From positions 10,168,001-10,232,000 of the forward strand of contig NC_003282.8 in NCBI RefSeq assembly GCF_000002985.6: a DNA stretch of 64,000 nucleotides, read 5' to 3'. Below the pieces are notes generated by a model. That model did no database searches, was not told where the DNA came from, and was given only the letters and a program-made list of their open reading frames with translations. Made by a program: the position numbers and the translations under genes. The stretch is from Caenorhabditis elegans (Eukaryota > Nematoda > Chromadorea > Rhabditida > Rhabditidae). Below are positions 36,228-47,074 of this stretch, one piece after another. The first letter of the stretch is position 1, and each line of letters starts with the position of its first letter.

Positions 36228-37975
36228 TTAAGAGTTATTTACAGGTTGAATATGAACAACAAGTGCTCCCATTCCATAGTTCAAATTCCCATATGTTGGA
36301 ACAGGCGCTGCTACAAATTCTTGATGTTCTGGATCAATTCGATTTGGAATTGGTATTGATGATTCAGGAATCGAACTTTGAGAAACAATTGGAATTGGCC
36401 TGTTTGATGATGATGATGATGTTGGCTCAGTGACGATTATGGTGGCTTCAGCTGTGGTTGTTGTTTTTGAAATGCTCCATTCTCTGAACACGAATTTTTA
36501 GACATTTGTAGCTTCAAACCAAGTTACTAACTTCAAATCCGGCATTAATGCTCCAAAAGCAATCAAAATGAATACTGGAGTAGCTTCAAAACAGTTGTAG
36601 CGATAGGTCGTCATTACGATGTAGGCTGAAAAAAATCAGTTCCTTTTCTGTTAAACAGCTATCACTTGTTAATACTCACGAATGGGGAATTGCTGTGAAA
36701 TACCAACAACCATAAATAACAAATCCATAATTGTTATTACAGTATTGAAAAGTACTGGAGGTGATGAAACAATTACAAAAATGAATAAACGGCAACGAAT
36801 TGCAAGCTTCTCGCGGGTGTATTTTGTGCAAGAAACAAGAATCTAAGAATTTGAAAATATGATAATGACTAATTAATAAAGTTTCGTTTACAATGAAACT
36901 CACTCCAATTAAAATCACAACATTTGACACTGACATTGCAACATAGAAGATGACATAAATGTAGAATGGAAATGAAAAAAGAAGTTGATTAAAATTGACA
37001 TTGAGCACAGAAACGAAAAGAGAAACCGCAATTGATGGGATGTAGTAGAACCTGGGAATTTGATATATTATTAAAATATGCTTGGGCTTTCACGCCAAAA
37101 CTCCGGTTTTCCGAACTTGAAAAATGGCATGAAGCAGGCGACAGCAGGTGCTGAAACCGCACCTACCTACCATGGAAGTCCTAATTGAAAATCTTTTTCT
37201 CACTTACAATGTCCATGAACTCTTTAGATCCTTTTCTCTCAGAAATACATACAAAAGTACTGATGAAGTAAACTGCAGATATAGTGTGTAATGAAATGAT
37301 GTTTCAACGCTGCTCGCCACAAAAAGCCTTAAAATTTTTCAAAAAAACTAGAAATTATGTGCCACTAACTGACTTACCATGAAAACTGCGGGTACTGTAC
37401 CAACAAAAGTATCGCAGTTTTAATCAATCTTACAGAAAGATTCACAAATATCTGAGATACTGTAACCGTCATCATTGATTTTGTGACGCTAGATTCACTT
37501 TTGATAAGGACAATTAACCAGAACATGGTCAGAATCGTAGTTCCCAGTAGTAGGATCAGGTCGATGATGGTGGCTTGAACGTGCGAAATGATTTATCCCA
37601 ATTATTTTATTTATATTACATACAATTATTAAGTTGTGTTATTGCTGGTATGCCTCGCAGCGTAGAACAAGTTTTTGGAAGTTTTTTAAGAGTAGAAAAT
37701 TTTTCAGTATTTAAGTTTAATATCATTATCAAGCATTTCTAGAAACTATGTTTTGCACACCGTTATATACAATTTCTTAAAATTATGATAACTAAACTGT
37801 CTTCATTGTTCAGAAAAAAACTTTTGATGCAACTTTCAGCTTTCAATTCAAAAACACACGTTTTCTTACCTCCTTCAAACATATAAATTCTTGGTTGATT
37901 TGAATACAAATCAGTGTATTGTGAGATCGGAGCCATCTCATATGCAACGTCATTCCAATTGAATCCCTGTGACAT
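36228..37975 (-). CDS. Seven-transmembrane receptor-like protein, family not identified
   Basis: Seven exons join in phase (37975-37870, 37573-37378, 37327-37208, 37051-36904, 36842-36680, 36625-36532, 36483-36228) to 360 residues, the usual length of nematode chemoreceptor-type GPCRs. Seven hydrophobic segments can be counted, for example TIIDLILLLGTTILTMFWLI, LYLQFTSSVLLYVFL, FPFYIYVIFYVAMSVSNVV, FIFVIVSSPPVLFNTVI and ATPVFILIAFGAL. The N-terminus is short and lacks a signal peptide. The cytoplasmic tail is Ser/Thr/Pro-rich (EPTSSSSSNRPIP). I recognise no family motif, so the GPCR call rests on topology and length. It starts 255 bp after the stop of the ABC transporter gene on the same strand. 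The exon 2 acceptor (TTCAAG) and exon 3 acceptor (TTTTAAG) are not consensus. Confidence 0.6.
37131..37172 (+). repeat. AGGCAGG-word copy in a receptor intron
   Basis: GAAGCAGGCGACAGCAGGTG followed by GCACCTACCTACC: the same vocabulary, in inverted halves, as the cluster at 45795-46110. Confidence 0.4.
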
Positions 37976-38230
37976 GGCGATGCCACGTCACAGACTGGCG
38001 AGCAGTATAAAAGTGAGTTTTTATAAAATTAAGAAAAGTTGGAAAAGAGAGCTCTTGAAGTGAAAGAGCTTGTGAAGGGGATTCATGTTGATTGTTCATA
38101 GAAATTCAATTTTCAGCTGCTTGTTGTAATTACAGGCGGTACTGACAGCTGATTCCCTTGTTAAGAGTCATGAGGCTTAAGTTTTGAAAATAGAAAAATC
38201 AATTTATCAAGAAGAAATCAAGTAGAAAGT

Positions 38231-41200
38231 TCATTTTCCGAAAGCAGACGCAAGAAATTCATCACAATTGCCAGAACGTAGGGAATAACGTTTAATCTGT
38301 GGGCTGAGCATACGAAGAAGTTCAAGAATCTGAAATTTATTTCAGTGGTTCAGAAAACATCTGCCTTCAAGATCAACAAAGTTTGACATTGATGTTGTAG
38401 CTGATTGATTAAATGTTTATGAATAAGAAATTACTAGATTTGTGACGTGCTTTCTGAGCAAGCAAATCTTGTCAAAAAATGATCGAACAATAGGATTTCC
38501 GCTCCAAGGTCTAGATTTGGTCTCTCATTGCCAAACTTGTAGCTCTCATCTCCTGCCGGAAAATATATCGAAAATTGGCTTTAAAGTCTGACTAAAGGGT
38601 AACTAATTTTTGCCCTTTATGAATAATTTATAGTTTTATTAAATACTTTCGTTCAGTTTTCAGGAATCTGACGATCCGGTGTCAGATTTCTCCGTGTTAC
38701 GATGGGTTAAAGAGATGTTTTCAACGAAATTCATGATTTTTCCTTGTTGCTACATCTGACCACCGTTTTTTTTCAAAATTAGTAAAATCTGGAACGTGAA
38801 ATGAAAACGCGAATTCGAAAAACCGGGAGTTTGCTTTGTCAGCCGTACTTCTTAGACTAATTTAAAATAAAGAAACAATTACCTTCTCAATTGTTTCCAC
38901 TCCGTCTTTGTACATGGCCAATGTAATATTTCTTGAAGTGGATGGCAGTTTGACTGATTCTTCCATTTCTTTTTGAAGCATATGAAGCAACACTTTCGGA
39001 TCCGATGCAGTTTTCGGAACAACTTCCAGCACAGTACACTTTGCTTTGATTGATGTTGGTAAAAGATTTCTTACAAACTGGCCTTTGTACATGTGAGCAC
39101 AACATGTAGCAGTGTGCTCTGCAAATCCACTGTGATGAGAAGTATATATGATACCGAGTCCGTTTTTACGAAGACGTGCACAAAAAGACCAGACAGTCAT
39201 CATTTTCGAATGAGGAAGAAACATTTCAAGTTGGTCAATGATTACGATATTGGGCTTGATAACTAGTTTGGCCAGGAGCATCAGAATTCGACGATCTATG
39301 CAGCTGAAATATAGTGAAATTGAAAAAATGTGTTAAATACTCAAAAGTTAATATGATAGATTGAGTGACTTCGAAGTTCCTTGTGACCCCTTTTGAAAAT
39401 TGGATTTTCTAATTCGAGAAATCCTAAGCTTTTCGAAGCGAAGATATTTAGGTTTCTCCGGGTTTGCTAGCTCATATGTAAACTTACGGCAATAACTTGA
39501 TTTGCGTATTCGCATGCTCTTTCAAATCAAATGCATCAAGAAGATAACTGATGTGATCATCAGTAATCTCAAATCCATTACAATATGCAGCATTTTCAAG
39601 AAGTTCAAATGGAGTGTAGATCGTTGAAATGTTTTCGACAATTGGAACAAACGCAATGTGTTCCTGAAAAAATGCTCAAAATGACTATGAATGGTTTACT
39701 CTAAAACATGCATTTTTATTGATCTTGGCAATTGTTGTCAGTAATGCACTCTTCAACTTCGTCTGATCTCCCATAAGAAATGTTGCTGAATTATCCACCG
39801 GAACCTCTTGTTTATCATTCCATGACGTCATCGTAGCCATTTTCTCAACCAAATTCTCTTCATAGTTCGTGATATAACTCATATCATCAATGCTCATTGA
39901 GCTTCCAGCAATGTAATCGGAAGTTGGTTTCTGAACTGGTTCAGTTCCCGCAGCTGGTCTATTTGGTATGTTTCCAGATGCACCCTTGTCCTGAGCATCT
40001 TCCATTGTTCCTAAGGGATTTGTTACAAAAATGTAACTGTTCTTTATACGGGCACCAGGCTTCAGAGTTGTTCCTCTTTCAAAACTTGAATACAGGACAG
40101 TCTGAATTATTGAATGTTTTCAAATTTTTAATTAAAAGTCATACGGAAGACTTGAACCAGTATTGTTGAATATAGGAAAAGCCTGGTTGGAAGATGACAA
40201 GCACAAAAATGACTATAATCCAGAATTGGGCACCACAAAACAGAATCAGTGAAGTAATTGCTGGAATAAAATATTTGAATATAATTTTTATAAATTTCCG
40301 AATCTAGAACTCACTTCCACTATTTTTCTCAAGAGACTCTCCAGCATTCAAGAATGCTGCAAGAACTTGAAGAGAAGATGGCGGATTAAGCATACATGAC
40401 CAGCTTACAAATTGTATCAATGACTAAAAAATGAATACACTTTTATAATTGCAACCAAAAAGTTTAAAAAAAAACCTGAAGTGAGACTTGATTTTCTGCT
40501 GAAAAGGACGCAACAAGGTTCGGAAAAGTGACTGACAAAGAAGAGATTGCCAAAATAATTGGAATGACTGATTTAGTGTTTTGAATGTTGAACACCAGAA
40601 AGTATATCAATGGAAGAGTTGAGGCATAAGACAAGAACCATGCACTCAAGAATCGGCTAAAATAAAAATAAAAAACGTTTGGATTTAAACACCAACCGCC
40701 TACAGATAGCAGGAAGTTGTGTTTGTGGCAAAGAATCCCATGGAGAGAACGGCAAATCCTAAGATTATTGCAATGACTAGAAATACAACGAGTTGAAAAA
40801 CGTATATAAATCCAAAGTAAACATAACGCGGCCATGGAAGTATCATACTCTGAAAAATCATAGAAAACCTTTTGTATTATAAAAAATCAAGATTGTTCCA
40901 AATGAATTATTTTGCACATAGTAAAGTAATTCGACGTCTTTTGAAAACTAATCGAAACAAATGGCAATGAATTGTTGTAATAAATTTAGATAAAGATAAC
41001 TTTTCAACATTCATAATACCTGCGGACCCATATTGGTTGACACCAATCTCAATGGAAGAACTACTGAAAATGTGTAGACAAACATCTGGAACACAGCTGT
41101 TATGTACATCAATGAATAAGATTCCGTTCTGAAATAATTTGTTTCTTCTATAAAATTAGTAATAACTAATTGTATTACAATATCATAGCTGCTTTACTTG

Positions 41201-44200
41201 AACTGATGTCATTAAAAACTGTTGAGAATCCAGAGATTTCTGTTGCAGTACGAACATTTTCACTTTCCAGGAATAGTTTGATTTGGGGATCTGAATTTAA
41301 AAAATCTGGGTTTTTCAATAAAAAATGTTATATAATACGTTTTCCAGTAATCTTCGAAATCATCTGAGAAACCGCAAAGTTTTGAACAATCATTGTAAAA
41401 AGTGCATCGCCACGACTGACTGTGATGAGCTCCTTGTCTGCTTTTGCAGTATCTTTCCAGTAGAGAACTAAAATTATCAAAAATAATAAGTGATATAATT
41501 GTTAACATCACCAGCTTGATTATTCTCCAATTGAAGCACCCGACTTTTTTTTTCAAATGTAACACCTTCGATAACCTCTTTTTCACATTCATCACAGTAA
41601 ATTGTAATTGGGGACTCATAAGATGTCAATGAGATTTCTCGAGTTTCTGTAATGAAATTGAGTTAATTTTCTGACACTTTGATTGGACTCACGATGGCTA
41701 TCAGATTCTACGGAATGATAGGACAACAGAATGATTACTGTCAAAATTAAAAACAATCCAACAACTGCTGCAGTTTCAATTAAAAATCTCCCATCTTTGA
41801 AGATATGGATCATATTTTTGAAAAAGTAGGTCTTTTTGTTCAATGGTTGTTCTGTAAACTGAAATAATATGAGAGTAAGCATGATCGTCTTACGTTTTGT
41901 ATAATGATCTCTTAATTGGTCGAATGTAGACAGTGGGTCAAGTTGTTGATGTTCATAACATGCACTGAAAAGTAAATTGATAATCTGTATGTTCACTTAC
42001 TTTACTTCAATCAATAGTTTTGGAATCATTTTTATAAGGTAGAATAACTAATCCCGTCGCGTGTGTTTTTTTGATTTTTAGATTAAACCCAAATATTTGA
42101 AACTCACTTTGCATAAATATCATGAATATTTGGTTTACCCAATTCATAAAACTCAATTCGGAACTTTTCATGAACAGCATCCAGCTCTCGAAGAATCAAT
42201 GGTATACTATAAAAACAATAAAATATCCAGTAAAAGTTTTATAAATTACCTTCTTCTATAAAGAATCGGTAATGTGACTCTAATTTTGCCATTCGGAGTT
42301 TCAAAGAATCTCGCATCATTTTTCATTTGATTATCACCCAAAGTCAATGTTTTCATCATTCCTTTTATTTGCTCATCAGTGAATCTATTGTTAGGCCAAA
42401 TACGAATTTCAAAAACGCTGTTTATACTGAAACTTGCATTTTATAGTTGATTCAAAAGAAATAACTGACGAATGTTTGAAAGCCTCACAGGATCCATTCA
42501 GAACAACGTAACCTTCACTCATGAGTACAACTTTATCTGAAATGGCTTCGGTTTCTTCAGGATCGTAGGATGAAACTATTATTGATCTGAATAATAATTT
42601 TGTGACGGAATAATTTATGACCTTAAAAATACCGTTTTTCTTTTCTCTTCTCAATAAATCTGAAAACCATAAACTTCCATTCGGGAAGGCATTCCATTGT
42701 TGGAAAGTCAATCAAAACCAAATCAGGTTGACCAACAAAAACAGCTGCAATTCGTAGACGTTCTTTTTGTGTGGTTGATAAAAGATCCAGCGATCGATTT
42801 TTAACTTTTATAAGATCAAGTTCTTCAAGCATTTCGTCTATATGTGAGGTGGAAGCGGATACTCCTCTGGAATTTATAAGTTTACACTGTACTGTTTTGC
42901 AAAGTGAAAACTACCGTACTTTCTAGCCCCCTATTACTCTATTTTGAAGATTAATGTCTAACTTATAGTCGCTGAAATAAATAAACAAGCTACTCAGGTT
43001 GAGAAATGGGGTGGAATACAGTTTGAGAGAAGCGGTAACAGATTTTTGCAACTGCTTCCAAACTTTCAAGTATGCCAAAACAGCCGAACATATTTTTCGA
43101 GAAAGATAGGTTAGAAACATCTACATAATACTTACCTCATCTTACTAATAAGTCGCAGGTACTGAATAACATTGAGGTAATTCACATTTGGAACATCCGT
43201 AGTCTTTGAAATCATCAGAGGTCTCTGTGATTGTTCCATCATAACTTCTCCATATTCTGGTTTCATTTGACCGGCAATGATCGACAGAATCTCTCCACTG
43301 CCACATCCATGATGTCCATAAAGTGTTACAACTTCTCCCAGATGAACCGTTAAACTTACTTGTTTGACTCGCCAATGATTCTCGATTCTCTTGCAGATTC
43401 CATACAATACCACTAATGGAACTCCTTTCACAATGGGAGTTGGAGGAATATACTTGGACCCTGTACTGGTTTTGGCAGGTAATATTTCATCATGAGCCTT
43501 TTTGACAGTGATTTCACTTCTTCCAGGTTTTAGAAGAATAATCTGCTTTACAAAAAATGTGTCAAGTTGAGGACTTCTTGCTTCAGGCATCCAGTAGTCT
43601 TTCTCCAGGGGAAAATAAAAAGCAAGAGGTTCCATTGTGAACAAACAGAAGTATGTATCAAAATAGATAGATACAGTGATCAGTAGAACACAATTTCCAG
43701 TCATACACAAAGTACATACTGCATCGATCCATGGACCATCAAACTCTGATTTTCCAAAGTGTCGAACACATAATTGGAAAAACCCAATCCCATGATAAAC
43801 AGTTCCAAATCCGAATTCTCCTGCAACCATTGAAAGGAAACCAACTGAAAAATGCAAAATATATTTGAAAAAATTTCCCAATTTTTACATACCTATCTTT
43901 GCAAAAAGTGGAGATCCAGGAAAAGTCGTTGCAAGAAATATTGCAAATGATATGATACAAGCAGCATAGCAAACAACAAATTGTAAATATGTTGAACAGA
44001 AAACTGCCGGAACCTGAACTTATGACTATTGTTAATGATTCACTCACATATTCTACAAACCACCAAGACATTAACAATGAACACAATCAAACTTATAATC
44101 AGTGCAATTCCATACCAAAACACAAACTTTGCAATAAAATAGTGAAATCTTCGGGCATGAAGAGATAGAAACATGTTCTAAAAAATGAAGAATATTTTTG

Positions 44201-46911
44201 AATATTTAAAGTTGCCATACATAGTAACCACTGCTTCTGTCGTTATTCCACAAATCAATGAGACGAGAGCATATGGGAAGAAGTAGAATCCATAGAAGAA
44301 ACAAATCGCTCTGAAACAATAAGTTACCGTATTTCTTCTATTAATATGGCTGCAATACTATTTTTCGATGGCCTTCCCGCTTGCAATACTAATAGGGAGT
44401 GCAAGACTATTAGGGAGTGCAATACTAATTTTCAGAACATTTTTCTGACTTTGAGCTTACTAGTTTTTTTCTGAAAAAGCTCGAATCTTATGTAAAAATT
44501 CAGAAAATTTGATTTTAATTGGAACATATAAGTTCAAAAACTTCAATCTCGTAGAAATGTTGTGAAAAACTGTTGCAAAATAGGCAAATTTTTTCGTTGA
44601 AATCCTGAAGTTAACAAGACGGGCCTGCAATAAAAAAGAGTAAACGCAAGGCTATTAGAGAGTGCAAGACTAATAGGGAGTGCCATACTAATTTTCGGAA
44701 GGTCTCCGAGGGGCAATACTAATAGGGAGTGCAAGTCTAATAGGGAGGCCATATTAATAGAAGATATACGGTAAGCTTATTTCATTAAGCTTTCAAAACG
44801 ATAATATGATCATATAAGGATTTGTACTGTCAAAGTTGAAAAACTAGATATAGTACAAATATCAACAAACAAAATATCTTGTAACATATATGTATAATAC
44901 AAGGAAGACATCATTAATTAGATCAGTTACAAAATTGGAACTTTACAAATGAAAAAATGTTCTCCCAAAATAGGGCCGATCCTCGTAACCTAGTTTAAGG
45001 AAATCCGAATTACCTGTCTTTTCAAAAACATTGGGTCATTCCCTGAGTGTTTGACATAAACATTGCTCAACTGCCAGTGAGGTGAACGCTTGTTGAATCC
45101 TCTTGACTTCACTAACCAATATAAGAATCGATTTACAACAACTTGTGCTTCCACTGCGTTTCCCCAAGTTTTCTTACGATGAACGTCACATTGAATACAA
45201 TGTCTGAAAGCATTACTAAAAATAATTTGAAAGCCTAGAATTGTGCAAACTTGTCGAAAACTCCTTGTTCACTTATAATTTTATATTCGATCTTTTTTCC
45301 AGTTTCAATAAGTGTTTTGAAGAGAACAAGAACTGAAAATGCATTATTTAGCTCTGTAGGAGATTAAGTTTAAAACAAACAGTCAACTTCTCCATCCTCC
45401 AATTTATTCTTCGCCTTCTCTAACTTTTTCGTGAATTCTAGATGTGGATAGTCTAAGTGCGTTAAATGTATTGCATCGATAACTGTAGAGAAACGATAAT
45501 CCACAACTGTTTCAGGAATACAAACCTGAAAAAAGTTTACCTTTAAACTTCCGCAGAACCTTGAAGGTGTCCTCGGATTTTTCATGTATTACTAGAGGCA
45601 CATAAAATAGAATATTAAAACGGGTAAATCCGTTAAATGGGTGGAGTCTATGTAGAGATTTCTCATACATTTTTCTGTAACAATTTTTAACTCCATAAGT
45701 AAGAGCTGGCATATATGCCTGTTTTACAGTACTCCCAACGTCCACCTTCCGGATTTTCATTTTTATCGATTTTCATCAATTCCATCTACCATCGAAGCCA
45801 TGCAGGTACACCTGCCTCAGTGCTTACCACATGCCTAGCTGCCCACGTACCAACCTTATGCCTACACACAGACTTACTTTATGCGCCTACCTCACATCTG
45901 TTTTATGTCTACGAGCCTACTACATGCCTACCTTCCTATACGACTACCTACGTCATATAGGTAGGCACTATGCAGTAAAATCTGCTTGCTTACGTACCTA
46001 TCTCATGGGTGTTGTATGCCGAAGAGCCTACTACATGAATGTCTACCTATCTCATGCCTGCCTGTCAGCCCTACGGATGCCTACGTGCCTACCACATTTC
46101 TGCCTGCCTAATTGTAAGTGCCTGTATAATCCGGTTTGCCACACCTGATACGTGGAATACTTCCAACTTTTCGCCGTTTCCAACCTTAAAATCCATGTCA
46201 CTTACAATCATTTTCACAAACTTCTGTTTGCTCAAGCGGAAATTGTCAAATAAATGGAATTTTGATGCATCCCCTGACTGATCCCGCGTCGGCTGAAAAT
46301 CAGATTTACGGTCAAGATTCGCCTACTCAGACAAACGCTTAGTAGCTCAATTAGATTTCAACCATATTAAACGAGATTTCAACCATATTTGTTTAGAAAA
46401 TCCATATTGGATTATATTTGCTCCATATTTTATTATAAAATCCATATTGGATTAGATTTGTCCATGTTAGATTAGATTTGTTCCGTATTAGATTAGACAT
46501 CCATATTTAATTAGATTTGTTACATATTGGATTAGATTTCAACCATTTTCATTAGATTTGTTCCATATTGGATTAGATTTCAACCATATTTGATTGGAAA
46601 ATCCATATTGGATTAGAATAGGAAGCGTATTAATTATGTCCCCATTATATTTGGTTTAATTCTAATTAAGCTACTAAGCGTTTGTCTGAGTAGCTAGAGA
46701 TCTGAAATTGTACCGAATTGTGCCACCAAACATTGTAGAAGGCGAGTGAGAGGACAATGAAGATTAAAATGAAGAAAGGATGGTTCGAACGGAAATAATT
46801 TAGATCCTGAAGTGTTCGTATTATTAATCCCGTTTTCCATGTCACTACCTTTTGCCAAATATTACGAATTGATCTTCTCGCTGAACTAAAGCTGCTCAAC
46901 ACTGAGCTCAT
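38231..46911 (-). CDS. abt-1: ABCA-type full transporter with degenerate nucleotide-binding domains, probably ABT-1
   Basis: Polytopic membrane protein of the ABCA (lipid exporter) layout: helix after a cytoplasmic N-terminus, large luminal loop, helix bundle, NBD1, second helix bundle, NBD2. About two dozen exons; the first is 46911-46714 (66 residues, helix FILIFIVLSLAFYNVWW) and the last 38329-38231. NBD1 at 43400-42430 has GHHGCGSGE where Walker A should be GxxGxGKS/T, LSTTQ for the LSGGQ signature, and LVLIDFPT for Walker B (no catalytic Glu). NBD2 at 39830-38880 has GDQTKLKS for Walker A, no recognisable signature, and NIVIIDQLEM for Walker B. Neither site looks fit for ATP hydrolysis. 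The gene begins 163 bp after the qns-1 stop on the same strand. Introns carry a TACCGTA palindrome and a TIR-flanked minisatellite. Exon 3's start and the symbol are less certain than the family. Confidence 0.72.
44324..44774. mobile_element. 451-bp palindromic element with 27-bp terminal inverted repeats in an abt-1 intron
   Basis: Left end TTACCGTATTTCTTCTATTA and right end TAATAGAAGATATACGGTAA are inverted copies (one mismatch over 27 bases at 44324-44350 and 44748-44774). The interior repeats GGGAGTGCAAGACTA and GCAATACTAATAGG units. No coding capacity. If the target duplication is TA, it is a mariner-class MITE related to the element at 28182-28460. Confidence 0.8.
45795..46110 (+). repeat. 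Irregular GCCTACCTACATGCCTAC repeat cluster in an abt-1 intron
   Basis: Over 300 bp made mostly of GCCTACC, ACATGCCTAC, TGCCTGCC and TACGTGCC words at irregular spacing, strikingly C/T-rich on the plus strand. Open frames across it are an effect of the repeat, not genes. Single words of the same type are scattered elsewhere in the window. Confidence 0.75.
46322..46694. mobile_element. TIR-flanked minisatellite element in abt-1 intron 1
   Basis: CTACTCAGACAAACGCTTAG at 46323 and its inverted copy ending near 46693 (about 34 bp each, one mismatch) enclose roughly 300 bp of degenerate repeats of about 20 bp with the theme CCATATTGGATTAGATTTGT. The right TIR ends about 20 bp from the exon 1 donor at 46713. 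Probably a nonautonomous DNA element whose body has expanded as a satellite. Confidence 0.75.
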
Positions 46912-46998
46912 CTTTTCCGGAAATAAATAATTTTACCAAAACATAGAAGACTAGTATATACTGTTGAGGATGTGGATAAGAAATTACAAGAACACGTC

Positions 46999-47004
46999 TT
47001 TATT
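46999..47004 (-). terminator. qns-1: qns-1 polyadenylation signal AATAAA
   Basis: AATAAA on the minus strand, 71 bp after the qns-1 stop. Cleavage just past it would leave about 70-80 bp to the abt-1 ATG, the spacing expected of a polycistronic pre-mRNA. Confidence 0.7.
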
Positions 47005-47074
47005 TTTAATACATATTTTAAATATTCAATCTAATCTTCTAAATTTAAAATACTTCAGAATCAATGCATATCAT

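Noticed and set aside
45715-46148. Overlapping open frames on the plus strand
   Set aside because: Low-complexity reading of the CCTACC word cluster; no start context or protein-like sequence.
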